Origin: Actinobacteria bacterium UBA4426
GTDB lineage: Bacteria; Actinomycetota; Actinomycetes; S36-B12
Assembly (NCBI GenBank): GCA_002390705.1
Contig: DGQA01000005.1
Coordinates: 183,522 to 247,521 of the forward strand
Direction: 5' to 3'
Length of the DNA stretch: 64,000 nucleotides
In this document: positions 1 to 7,966 of the stretch, piece by piece
Numbering within the stretch: position 1 is the first letter of the stretch
How the letters are laid out: every line of letters starts with the position of its first letter
Program-made: the position numbers and the translations under genes
The notes under the pieces: generated by a model
Databases searched by the model: none
Told to the model about the DNA's origin: nothing
What the model saw: only the letters and a program-made list of their open reading frames with translations

Positions 1-211
1 CAATGCTCCCACCCAAATCAATAACAGCATCAATCCCACGGCCGAGGCAGTTGAGGGTTTGAGCGTATGTGCTGTCAGCACTTTCCGGTGAGAGCGAGTC
101 AAGATCTGCCGTAGTTCCACTCACTGCAATATGTTGTCCGATACGGCTGGCTCTTGAGTATCCCGCGATACTTTGCCAGGCACTGGCGTCACGGAACCTC
201 TTACTAATCAC
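1..211 (-). CDS. RidA/YjgF-family protein, N-terminal part, cut by left edge
   Basis: Reading the minus strand from a GTG at 211 gives 70 codons without a stop, running off the left edge. The translation contains SIAGYSRASRIGQHIAVSGT near residues 14-33 and YAQTLNCLGRGIDAVIDLGG further on. This is the usual start of the RidA/YjgF group whose members read W-x-x-x-x-GYSRAVR-x-G-x-x-I-x-VSGTTA. Family members hydrolyse reactive enamine/imine intermediates or act on related small substrates in the cytosol as trimers. An AGGGGA stretch abuts the GTG, so spacing is poor, but an in-frame TAA lies upstream and no better start is visible. The C-terminal half is outside the window, so intactness cannot be judged. 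Confidence 0.72.
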   Translation of the reverse strand, partial: MISKRFRDASAWQSIAGYSRASRIGQHIAVSGTTADLDSLSPESADSTYAQTLNCLGRGIDAVIDLGGSI

Positions 212-874
212 TCCCCTAGTCTGCCAGATGCCGCACAGCCGTTAGGCGAACCATGGATTTTTTTCTCGTTAATTAGCGAGATCTATGCAGACTCATCAAG
301 GCAATCACAGTTTTGCACAGTGGCTGGTGCGGCGGGTGGAAGGTGATGGATTTTCTTAACGAGATGCTCCCCAAAAGCGAACGTTCGCCTTTTTGTAAAG
401 ACCAGAATTCGCAAGGAAGAGGTAGGTCGCAGCGAGTTGTCCTCGCCCAGAACCCCAACAGTCGTGAATTTGATCTGGATTTGGTATGGGCCATGGCATA
501 ACGTGGTTTGACGCACGGCTCGTGCCTTAGTGAGCGGCAGCATGAATGACGACTAGGTGCAGGTCCGACAATCCCGCACTAGCCCAGTTGACTTGTCAGG
601 GTGGACGTTGCGCGATGGGGCTAATCTTTTCGACAGATCCGGTAATGATCGCCTGCGAAGACAGTACCCCTGCACAGCATCATGTAAGAATTATCCCTCT
701 TTCGCACTGATCGCTATGAACGCGATTTATCTCGGCCGAGGGAATGGAAAGAAACATTCATGCATCGAGAAGGCGCCGCGACACTTGTTTGCGATTACGA
801 GGCCGTCAGTGCTGAACAGAGCTGGTAACTAGGTGTGACTGTTGTCGCTCAACACGCATCCGGCGATAAATATG
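212..874. other. Intergenic stretch, no supported gene
   Basis: No open frame here resembles a known family over its length. There is a perfect 12-bp palindrome (GCGAACGTTCGC) at 377-388 followed by a T-run, and an isolated 13-codon stretch at 587-625 reading VDLSGWTLRDGAN. That stretch resembles the opening motif of lamin-tail domains, but the similarity stops abruptly. The sequence could contain decayed coding DNA. Confidence 0.4.
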
Positions 875-914
875 ACACGTTTGGATCTGAGGATTTCCCC
901 AGATCCAAACGTGT
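875..914 (-). terminator. Strong inverted repeat, probable terminator
   Basis: A perfect 14-bp inverted repeat, arms 875-888 and 901-914, extends by one more G-C pair inward. It lies 24 bases past the stop of the minus-strand membrane protein gene ending at 938. On that strand the hairpin is followed by a moderately T-rich stretch (TCATATTTATC), so it most likely ends that transcript. Confidence 0.6.
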
Positions 915-937
915 TCATTACAATGAGCAAGAATTTT

Positions 938-1315
938 TTACCAGTAAACGGAGTACAAAAGACTCGCCGTGACAGCAATTGAAATAATCAAGATCAGGCC
1001 CCGGTACATTTTCCAGGGAGCCTTCAGGAACTGTTTTGCGATTTCTGTTTCGCTATCGGCTCCCGAGATATCTTTAGTGCCTGCCTCCGCGTCCGCAATG
1101 GCTCCATCATTCCATAGCCAGAGCATGAGATTCAGAGCGACTGTGATGATTCCGAATGCTACTTTTGCATCGTGCGAACCATCGTGGCCTAATACGTCAC
1201 TCCCAATGACCACGAGTCCCAATAGCAGGAGATTCGCGAAAACAAAAATCACGAATCCGCCAAGGACATCTCGGTCCCGAACTTTAGCCCAACCAACTGA
1301 GAATTCATTCGTCAT
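938..1315 (-). CDS. Small membrane protein, function unknown
   Basis: A 125-residue protein with three likely membrane segments, near residues 18-38 (GGFVIFVFANLLLLGLVVIG), 51-68 and 104-123. A hydrophilic acidic stretch around residues 72-92 separates the second and third segments. It matches no family I can name. It is transcribed alone, away from the left-edge RidA-like gene, with a strong hairpin just past its stop. The ATG has no convincing Shine-Dalgarno sequence, so the start is the least certain part. The hydrophobic periodicity and the terminator support a real gene. Confidence 0.6.
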   Translation of the reverse strand: MTNEFSVGWAKVRDRDVLGGFVIFVFANLLLLGLVVIGSDVLGHDGSHDAKVAFGIITVALNLMLWLWNDGAIADAEAGTKDISGADSETEIAKQFLKAPWKMYRGLILIISIAVTASLLYSVYW

Positions 1316-1579
1316 ATTTCATCAACCCTTTCATGAGAATTCCTCCAATGAATTACTCATCCTTAATCTAGTGCCTCTGGGCTGTAAAGCTTGTATTCAG
1401 GGAATTTGTCACAAGATTACGCCGCATCAATCTCTCACCGAGTCTCAGGATATTCCATCTTCGAGACGCATCAAGCTGACTCTTTTGATCAAGTGATTTG
1501 CCGCGCAATCTCGGCTTTCTTTAAGCGACACCTACAGCGTAAACGCGGTCAAGGGGTTGATTTCGTAAATTTTCGAATA

Positions 1580-1906
1580 TTACGCGCCAGGTGCGCGGTA
1601 GCCCGGAACCTTGGCACGTGCTTCATCAAGCTGTTCCGCCGTCCATAACTGAGTTATAGAATTCACACGCGCCGCACCTGAGGAGTCCACCGCCATCCAA
1701 AGGGCAGCCAGATTGTCGCTATTTGGCACATCAACGGTGACAAAGAAGTGGTCTTCTCCTCCGGCCGCCCAATATGCGGATACCAGCGATCCACCCAGAT
1801 GCTGAGTCAATCCGTCAATAATATTGCGCCTGGATACGGCCCCTTCCTCAGTAAGTCCCTTTACTCCCTCAGCCGAGTACGACCCGGTAATCATGAAAAT
1901 AGTCAT
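1580..1906 (-). CDS. GYD domain-containing protein
   Basis: A 108-residue protein starting MTIFMITGSYSAEGVKGL, which matches the small GYD family (compact alpha-beta proteins, often near oxidoreductases, function not settled). Family-like features are the opening strand, the TEEG...R stretch near residue 22, the GG-LVSAYWAAGGEDHFF centre and the VDVP-(S)-DN segment. The frame also has an ATG four codons upstream, but GGAGG is well spaced from the ATG at 1906, so that start is preferred. It stands alone between two gene-poor stretches on the minus strand. Confidence 0.75.
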   Translation of the reverse strand: MTIFMITGSYSAEGVKGLTEEGAVSRRNIIDGLTQHLGGSLVSAYWAAGGEDHFFVTVDVPNSDNLAALWMAVDSSGAARVNSITQLWTAEQLDEARAKVPGYRAPGA

Positions 1907-2390
1907 CTTGTCCTCCATTCAATTGCATCCTGTGTCAGCAGCTTCCTTCGAAAAGCTAATTGCCTTTCCCTTTTTTTGGCACCAAAGGATATGTCGCCAT
2001 AGAGCAAAACCTGCCTGCTCCCCGAACACGTCAAAGGCCTGCATGTATTCCCACGTATGGAACTTTCACGAGGATGCTCTCACAAAATACAAGAGGTGTC
2101 TGGAAAAACGAATATTTCATCCCGTACTTTTTACAATCGTGCCTACACACTCAATAATGGGCTCACCTCGCAGCCATATTCGGCGTCATTACACATGTCG
2201 CCCTGCTAGTCATAATCTGTATTTGGAAAATTCGACGACCGGCTTCCCCTGAAAATTATGACGCTCTATTCAGCGGTCGCGGTCGCATAAAAACTTTTAG
2301 GGAGCTTTGCGCACTGTGCCATCTAGGTGGGCTGCCGCGACTGCACCGCCTGCGCGTACGCTACAACTACTGCGACACTAAGGAGTTTCC
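1907..2390. other. Intergenic stretch with promoter region of the 2391 gene
   Basis: No supported coding sequence. Several short open frames occur on the plus strand, but none resembles a protein family and they overlap one another. The right end carries AAGGAG just before the ATG at 2391, so the leader and promoter of that gene must lie here. Confidence 0.4.
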
Positions 2391-2951
2391 ATGGACGTTC
2401 GAACTACATCGACCACCCTCACGCAAACACACCGCGAGGCAGGGGCCTCGGTATCGCCACCGACCACAGTCGTGACGGCAACTGTTGTAGTGAACAATCC
2501 GCTCGCCGGGCAAGGTTTGGTTCAGGACTTGTCTTCATTGGAACAGCTTGGTAACGAAGCGGCAGCACTTCTCATCGACATGGCCACAGCTTCTCTGGCT
2601 TGTGTCGGCATCTCAGCTACGCAGGTCCGCGGTTACGGCAAGGGAGCGATCGTCGGAGTTGATGGGGATCGCGAACACACAGCAGCGGTGCTTCACCCAC
2701 GATTTGGAGCACCCGTGCGCGCGGCAATCGGCGGTGGTACCGACATCATTCCCGGAACGAAAAAAGTGGGGGGTCCCGGAGCGCACATCACCGTGCCGAT
2801 TGGAAACAAAGACGATCGATGGGTCTTCGACGACATGGACTCGATTGATGTGTCACTGCCAGATGCACCACGCCCCGATGAAATCATGATCTCGCTCGCA
2901 CTCAGTATTGGCGGGCGGCCCCATGCAAGGGTGCAAAAGCCAACGTCCTGA
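2391..2951 (+). CDS. AA_synth (DUF1185) family protein
   Basis: A 186-residue protein. The segment VVVNNPLAGQGLVQDLSSL near residues 32-50, GYGKGAIVGVDGDREHTAAV near 80-99, and the IGGGTDIIPGTKKVGGPGAH stretch near 112-131 are typical of the AA_synth family. The family name comes from a genetic link to amino acid synthesis, but the reaction is not established. AAGGAG precedes the ATG by six bases. It is followed 46 bases later by an EthD-family gene on the same strand, so the two may be co-transcribed. The first 28 residues are polar and Thr-rich and do not look like a signal peptide. Confidence 0.78.
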   Translation: MDVRTTSTTLTQTHREAGASVSPPTTVVTATVVVNNPLAGQGLVQDLSSLEQLGNEAAALLIDMATASLACVGISATQVRGYGKGAIVGVDGDREHTAAVLHPRFGAPVRAAIGGGTDIIPGTKKVGGPGAHITVPIGNKDDRWVFDDMDSIDVSLPDAPRPDEIMISLALSIGGRPHARVQKPTS

Positions 2952-2997
2952 TACGCACGTACGAAAAGGAAATGACTCATGAGAATTGGAGCAATTA

Positions 2998-3309
2998 ATG
3001 TTTAAGGCAATGATCGTGCTGACCCGACGCGAAGACATGACCCACGCAGAGTTTGCTCAATGGTGGCTGCAAGGTCATGACTCGATGGCTGCCGCTCTCC
3101 CCAAAATTCGCAAAGTAGTTTTTAACGAAGTCGCTGATGGCTTTGACGAGGCGGGCGTCGACGGTGTTGCTGAACTCTGGTTTGACACTCGCGAAGACTT
3201 TGATGCGGCCTATGCGACTGAGATTGGTAAGGCCACCGCCCAAGATTCACTCGATCACGTGAGTAGTCGCGTTCGACTCATAGTGAGCGAAAACACAATT
3301 GTTGCTTAG
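2998..3309 (+). CDS. EthD-family protein
   Basis: A 103-residue protein starting MFKAMIVLTRREDMTHAEFA. The opening hydrophobic strand, the MTHAEFAQWWLQGHDSMA helix and the later strand around AELWFDTREDFDAAY are the EthD pattern of the dimeric alpha-beta barrel superfamily. The founding member is required for ether degradation by a P450 system, but most members have no assigned reaction. An earlier TTG in frame exists at 2986. GGAG at 2988-2991 sits six bases before the ATG at 2998, which decides the start. Its neighbour upstream is the AA_synth protein. Confidence 0.78.
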   Translation: MFKAMIVLTRREDMTHAEFAQWWLQGHDSMAAALPKIRKVVFNEVADGFDEAGVDGVAELWFDTREDFDAAYATEIGKATAQDSLDHVSSRVRLIVSENTIVA

Positions 3310-3385
3310 AGGGAGAGTCCCCCCCGAACTACATGACATTGACCTGATTTTCCAGTAGCCTAAAACTTCCTAGGAGGTCTCACAT

Positions 3386-4627
3386 ATGCGTACATCACGA
3401 CTTTTGGCGGCCAGTGCCGCTCTCGTCTTGACCATGACTGGGGTTTTTGCCCCGGCTAGTCATTCCGCCCCCATCTCTGGTCGGGATTGGGTTGCCACTC
3501 CTAATGGACTAGTCGGCGTGCAACAAATGGTGATTGTGCGGGCATCAGGCCAAGCCGGTGCGATGGCTGTCGTGACCTTCCAAAACACGTCCGCCGGCAC
3601 CAATGCGGGCCAAGCCGCGGTCAACTCCCAAGGTTTTGCCTACCTTCCTTGGCAACCTGGCGCGCCCGGTGCATGGGATATTTCGGCCAAGGTTGGCGGA
3701 TCAGCGGTCGGAACTGCTTCGATCGTGGTTGCAGCTATGCCCACTACGACGAGACTCCTCTCTGCAATTCAAGTTCGAGCGCTTCAGGCGGCCACTTTGG
3801 TTGCTCAGGTTCGCGCTGTCGGTGGCGAGATCACGCCCAGCGGAACAATTGCTGTCCGCAATCAATCCAACGCGATCGTCGCCTCCGGGACCCTGTCGTC
3901 CACAACCACTCCGGGGCTCGCTTCCGCCAATATTGCCTGGACACCTAGTCCGGGTTCGGCAATTCTTACCGCCACCTACACCCCAGACACTAATTCGTTC
4001 GGCACATCCACCTCGCCCATTGCAACCCCAACCGTAACCGGTGGTGTGGCGGTCTCCCTTCGACTTCCACAGGTTTCTTATCTTGGCGTCACCGAAACAA
4101 TCGAAGCGGTTATCCAGCCAACCTTTCAAAGCCCACTGGGGGGCAGCGTGGCTTTTAGTTTAGAAATCGACGGATTTCCTTTCTTTCCGATGGGTGGCTC
4201 ACGTGGGATCAGTAATGGTGTGGGATCGACCACCTGGACGCCCACCCAGATTGGTCCCCAAACTGTCATTGTTCAATATGCATCAGCAAACTTCGCGATC
4301 AACGGCACCAATCGCCAAATTTTCAATGTCCAGCCTGCCCCAACTCCCGATAGAATCACAATTACGCCTGCAGGCGCGAGCGCCTGGGGGCCTGGCGTAG
4401 TGGGCACTCTTACTGCGGGAAATTCCGTAGCTCTGACTCCTGCTGCCCTATCGGGAAACCCTGTCCCTTTGAGTACCGATGGGCCATGCGTGATTAGTGC
4501 TGGGGTCGTGACCGTCTTGGGACCAGGCACGTGCGTTATCGCTGCAACGTCACTTGGTAATGGCGGGTCTTTAGCAGCTAGTTCTGCGAACTACTTGATT
4601 AACGTGCAAGCAGCAAAAAAGAAGTAG
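3386..4627 (+). CDS. Secreted protein with Ig-like repeats
   Basis: A 413-residue protein behind a strong Shine-Dalgarno (AGGAGGT). The N-terminus has the charged MRTSR start, a hydrophobic core (LLAASAALVLTMTGVFA) and a likely signal-peptidase site after ASHSA. The mature part is rich in Thr, Ser, Ala, Val and Pro and falls into repeated beta-sandwich-like segments. One ends near GTASIVVAAMPTTTRL, another contains SPGSAILTATYTPDTNSFG (typical of bacterial Ig-like domains), and the last has a GPCVISAGVVTVLGPGTCVI segment with a likely disulfide. There is no LPXTG-type anchor or C-terminal membrane segment, and the protein ends AAKKK. It is probably exported and structural or adhesive; the partner is unknown. 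Confidence 0.75.
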   Translation: MRTSRLLAASAALVLTMTGVFAPASHSAPISGRDWVATPNGLVGVQQMVIVRASGQAGAMAVVTFQNTSAGTNAGQAAVNSQGFAYLPWQPGAPGAWDISAKVGGSAVGTASIVVAAMPTTTRLLSAIQVRALQAATLVAQVRAVGGEITPSGTIAVRNQSNAIVASGTLSSTTTPGLASANIAWTPSPGSAILTATYTPDTNSFGTSTSPIATPTVTGGVAVSLRLPQVSYLGVTETIEAVIQPTFQSPLGGSVAFSLEIDGFPFFPMGGSRGISNGVGSTTWTPTQIGPQTVIVQYASANFAINGTNRQIFNVQPAPTPDRITITPAGASAWGPGVVGTLTAGNSVALTPAALSGNPVPLSTDGPCVISAGVVTVLGPGTCVIAATSLGNGGSLAASSANYLINVQAAKKK

Positions 4628-4710
4628 CGCGCAAAAGTTCGCTGAGAATCCTGATCTGCAACCCCAAGCGTGTGTATTGAAGACCCGTTACATACCGAGT
4701 TCGATGTAGT

Positions 4711-5229
4711 TTATTCCCGAACCTCGCCACGTACCTCGCGGTAACCCACGGACACAACAGTTTCCACTGAATTTAAGTCACGACCGGTCATGCGCACTTT
4801 GTATGTGCCCGCGACGGCACGCTTTTTAATTCGTGACAAATAAAGGTAGTTGGTGCCGCCATAAGGCTCATAGAATTCTGTCCGTTCACCAATGACCATC
4901 CGGGTCACTTTGCCCGAGGGATCAGTAACGGTCACTCGTGGCAGCGCCGATGAACGTAACCGGTTTGCCGGTGCTTCGTCAACAATCAGCAGCTGGACGG
5001 CAAGGGTGTCACCGTCATCGAGTTGGAACCGAAATCCGCGTCGGTCACCCCGTGACAGGTCCGCTCGTACGGCAAAGGAAACTGTGCCATCGACCAATAA
5101 AGGCCCTCGCGCCGGAGTGCGGTCCCGTTCGTTCAGGTTGACACCTTGGTGGGCATTGACCGCAGGCGCCATCAACGCCCCAGCGACCAGCAAGGCTGCA
5201 AATACGGACACTCTTCCACGCTTGTTCAC
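4711..5229 (-). CDS. Secreted protein, function unknown
   Basis: A 172-residue protein with a clear signal peptide: MNKRGR, a hydrophobic core FAALLVAGALMAPAVNA, cleavage near VNA-HQG. The mature part looks all-beta, with LSRGDRRGFRFQLDDGDTLA near residues 58-77 and PRVTVTDPSGKVTRMV near 98-113. The C-terminal AVAGTYKVRMTGRDLNSVETV resembles the closing strands of pre-peptidase C-terminal-like beta-sandwich domains. No catalytic residues are recognisable. It converges on the Ig-like protein gene and lies downstream of another secreted protein gene on the same strand. Confidence 0.65.
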   Translation of the reverse strand: MNKRGRVSVFAALLVAGALMAPAVNAHQGVNLNERDRTPARGPLLVDGTVSFAVRADLSRGDRRGFRFQLDDGDTLAVQLLIVDEAPANRLRSSALPRVTVTDPSGKVTRMVIGERTEFYEPYGGTNYLYLSRIKKRAVAGTYKVRMTGRDLNSVETVVSVGYREVRGEVRE

Positions 5230-5421
5230 ACCTTAACCTTGCCATAGGTTGAGGACACGTGCCTGAGAAAGAATCTCCATCGCATGGGATTCTCGTGTCA
5301 CAACTGCGCCTCGCTCTCACCGGATGTGAACCTAAGTTCCGTGGTATCCCTGCTCGTACATTTAGTCGATGAAGGCGTACAACCCGTTACAGGGGATATC
5401 TATCCGGATACTTTTATCTTC

Positions 5422-5451
5422 GGAGACTTCCTCGACGGTAGCGAGGTCTCC
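5422..5451. other. Bulged hairpin between two secreted-protein genes
   Basis: GGAGA (5422-5426) and CCTCG (5430-5434) pair with CGAGG (5442-5446) and TCTCC (5447-5451). This gives a ten-pair stem with a three-base bulge and a seven-base loop. There is no T-run on either strand, so it may be a processing or partial termination site downstream of the gene ending at 5474. Confidence 0.35.
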
Positions 5452-5473
5452 CTGCCACGCCACGCAGCTCCCA

Positions 5474-5983
5474 CTATTTCAATAGCCTAAACACGTGTCT
5501 AAAGGTTCCATCCGCGTTCTTTCGCGTTATCACTTCACCGCTTGCTCCGATGTACTTACCGGTTCCACCAATAATTGCGATTTTTGACGGTCTTTGGACT
5601 GGCAATTCCCTGTCCGTGGATTCGTATTCCCCGGTTCCATTAGCGATGATCTGTCCACCCTTAAGCATGAAGGAGATATTACGAAACCGGATTTCAGAGC
5701 CGGTTGCGCCAATCTCAAGATCAGTCAAGAATCCAGCAACGTTGCCCGCAGATTTGCCTGCCTTTGTCGTCAGCGGTGCGCTAAAAATGACTATAGATTC
5801 GATGTCCTGCCCCACCATCGTGGTCAGCACATCGATCTTGGGGACTCCTTGATTAAGAACCAAGGTGGTGTACTTCTTTGTTACCGGAGCCGCGACTGGT
5901 TGTTGAGCGATCGCCGGCCCACTCGCCACCGCGGAAACTAAGGCAAGCGTCACAAAGCCTGTTGCAAGTTTTCTAAATTTCAT
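5474..5983 (-). CDS. Secreted dirigent/allene-oxide-cyclase-barrel-like protein
   Basis: A 169-residue protein with a signal peptide (MKFRKLATGFVTLALVSAVA, cleavage near AIA-QQ) behind AAGGAG. The C-terminal stretch SKIAIIGGTGKYIGASGEVI followed by RKNADGTFRHVFRL is the closing part of the AOC-barrel/dirigent fold. The mature domain also has the GATGSEIRFRNISFMLKGGQ strand pair. Plant relatives guide radical coupling or cyclise allene oxides; bacterial secreted relatives are mostly unassigned. The next gene on this strand (4711-5229) is also secreted. Confidence 0.7.
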   Translation of the reverse strand: MKFRKLATGFVTLALVSAVASGPAIAQQPVAAPVTKKYTTLVLNQGVPKIDVLTTMVGQDIESIVIFSAPLTTKAGKSAGNVAGFLTDLEIGATGSEIRFRNISFMLKGGQIIANGTGEYESTDRELPVQRPSKIAIIGGTGKYIGASGEVITRKNADGTFRHVFRLLK

Positions 5984-6137
5984 TTTTTCTCCTTATTAAG
6001 GTCGGACGCGAAGCACAGTCGGGATCAGTCCGCCACACTACCGGGAGTGCCCTCCGATTGAGGGGGTGGGAGCATACTCGTGCCTTCAAAATTGAGCTGC
6101 TCGCGACCTTCACCGCATTCGCTCCTAATTCGCTCAT

Positions 6138-6488
6138 CTATGCAGGAATCGTGTCGGAGTCGGGTTCTAGGTATGAGAGTAGGGCTGCGGCGAAAAGCAC
6201 GACTGCCAAGCCGACAAGGACAAAGGCCTTGGGGTCAACGAACAGCCCCAACAGGGAGTCCGAGACCAAAACAAATACCGCCAGCCACACATTAATGCTG
6301 GAGCCTCGGTTCGTGGTGATCGAGATCAAAGCATGTGCACTGCCCAATGCGAAGGCCACAATTACCACCAGCACAACATGACCAGAAAAATTTCCAAGGA
6401 CAGATGCGATAAGAACTGATCCCCAAAAAATAGTACCGATCCAGGCAAGCGCGTGGACAATTAATGAAGTGATGCGGCTTTTAGTCAT
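6138..6488 (-). CDS. Small four-helix membrane protein, function unknown
   Basis: A 116-residue, very hydrophobic protein with four likely membrane helices near residues 8-30, 35-55, 64-85 and 88-107. Short loops, one with TTNRGSS, connect them. No family is recognised. It ends ...SDTIPA. It lies on the minus strand upstream of the dirigent-like gene with about 150 bases between, so co-transcription is possible but not shown. Confidence 0.55.
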   Translation of the reverse strand: MTKSRITSLIVHALAWIGTIFWGSVLIASVLGNFSGHVVLVVIVAFALGSAHALISITTNRGSSINVWLAVFVLVSDSLLGLFVDPKAFVLVGLAVVLFAAALLSYLEPDSDTIPA

Positions 6489-6945
6489 GCAGTCACACTA
6501 TCTTCCCAGCGGTCGCGAGCCAGCTAAAAATTCACCATCAAAATCAGGTCGCCGTGCCACAGGATCATTCTCGCATTCACAAATGATTCCTGAAATCACG
6601 AGCGACGACACCTCTCGGAGCAATGTTTTACGTGATCCCAATCACGGGCCCACTTCTTACGCCATTCGAATGGCAACCCGCAGATAACACATATTTTGGG
6701 TGAAAATCCGTTTTTTTTCTGTGCTTTACGAACCACAAGAAAAGAATACCCCTCCCCTTGTGATTGCACTGTCCCCGCACTTCGGGTTCCTTAATTGGCT
6801 TCCCTCCAGCGCTAAATGGGCCAACATCCGTGTTCGCGTGGTGCACTGGCTGTCCAGGGGCCACACTTCTCCCATGGCGGTTGCGCACACTCATCTCCGA
6901 CGACTACCGGGACTCTCGCTGAACCCTCGGCTCATTATTCTCAAC
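6489..6945. other. Intergenic stretch upstream of the Blh-type gene
   Basis: The frame of the Blh gene stays open back to 6700, and ATG codons occur at 6700 and 6874. The translation before residue MGPIF at 6946 is not hydrophobic and matches nothing known, so this DNA is treated as leader. It must contain the divergent promoters of the membrane protein (minus) and the dioxygenase (plus). Confidence 0.4.
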
Positions 6946-7893
6946 ATGGGACCAATCTTTGTGTGGTGCACAGTAGTTGCGAGCCTGTTGACTCAGGTAA
7001 CAGCATCTTCAATAAATATCGGACCCCTTCCCGCTCTCCTCGCTCTCGTCGCTTTGGCTATTGGCATCCCGCACGGTGCTGCGGACAACCTGACCATGGT
7101 GCACTCACTGAACTGGCAGGGATGGGTTCGTCTTGCCGTGACCTATCTATCGATTGCCGGTGCTGCCGCGTTTTTAATAATCGCGGTACCGACAATTGGT
7201 TTTATTCTCGTTCTCGCCATGACCGTGTGGCATTTCGGCACGGGCGATGTTGAAGCAACTCAGGAACTCCAAGGCCGAGCACCCATTGCAGGTAAGTTTC
7301 GAGTCCTCTACGCACTAGCTCTGGGGAGTGCCCCCGTGCTACTTCCGCTTACTTCTCCGGCTGCATTGAGCACCGTCGTTTCACTTGAGCCGCGACTAGC
7401 GGCGATTTACTCCAGCCAGGTTACAACCATCACTCGAGCCATAGTTCTGACGTTAATTGTCGGCACAGTGGTGGCGCTGATTGATCGGGGTGATCTTCGT
7501 GGGGCTTTCGAGCTTTTCACGTTGGCGATCCTGGGACTTGTCCTGTCGCCTCTGATTGCATTTGCCATCTACTTTAGTGTTTGGCATGCCGCGCGACACA
7601 CCGCTCGATTGGCTTTAGTAACTTCCGGGACCGTCTCAATTCGTTCGCTCGCCCGCGTGACGAAAGTGGGTATGCCATCCCTCGTCGGCTTCATTGTAAT
7701 ACTCACTGGAGTCACAGTATTTTTTGGGTCGGAGGCGTTCACAGGAACTGTTTTATGGATCGCACTCGCTCTTGTGTGGGGCCTGACCGTGCCGCACATG
7801 TGGTTCGTGACGCGTTTTGATAACCGAATTCGAGCTGAGCGAAGTCACGTAACTCAGGTGGATTCTTTCACTCCTGTGACAACAATTAAATAG
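6946..7893 (+). CDS. blh: Brp/Blh-family beta-carotene 15,15'-dioxygenase
   Basis: A 315-residue polytopic membrane protein in the preferred start. Family landmarks are the first conserved His in AIGIPHGAADNLTMVHSLNW, WHFGTGD in the middle (usually YHWGQAD) and the double-His SVWHAARHTARLAL near residues 210-225. These histidines bind iron. The family cleaves beta-carotene into two retinals in the membrane, normally to supply a rhodopsin. The start is uncertain: ATG at 6946 gives a membrane segment at once and a typical length, ATG at 6874 would add 24 residues, and neither has a strong Shine-Dalgarno. No rhodopsin or carotenoid gene is in the window. Confidence 0.82.
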   Translation: MGPIFVWCTVVASLLTQVTASSINIGPLPALLALVALAIGIPHGAADNLTMVHSLNWQGWVRLAVTYLSIAGAAAFLIIAVPTIGFILVLAMTVWHFGTGDVEATQELQGRAPIAGKFRVLYALALGSAPVLLPLTSPAALSTVVSLEPRLAAIYSSQVTTITRAIVLTLIVGTVVALIDRGDLRGAFELFTLAILGLVLSPLIAFAIYFSVWHAARHTARLALVTSGTVSIRSLARVTKVGMPSLVGFIVILTGVTVFFGSEAFTGTVLWIALALVWGLTVPHMWFVTRFDNRIRAERSHVTQVDSFTPVTTIK

Positions 7894-7966
7894 TCGCTCC
7901 TCATGACCACAGGGAGCCCCGCACAGCAAAGTGGCGCGATCTTGTTTCACCCGTAACAATAGAGGC

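Noticed and set aside
376..392. GCGAACGTTCGC palindrome with T-run as a terminator or LexA site
   Set aside because: It has no loop for a good hairpin and lacks the four-base spacer of actinobacterial SOS boxes; no gene ends there.
1824..2252. Plus-strand open frame of 142 codons near 2 kb
   Set aside because: It partly overlaps the GYD gene antisense and contains no recognisable motif or ribosome site.
6700..6945. N-terminal extension of the Blh-type protein by 82 residues
   Set aside because: The residues are polar and unlike any Blh N-terminus; the first membrane segment follows directly after 6946.
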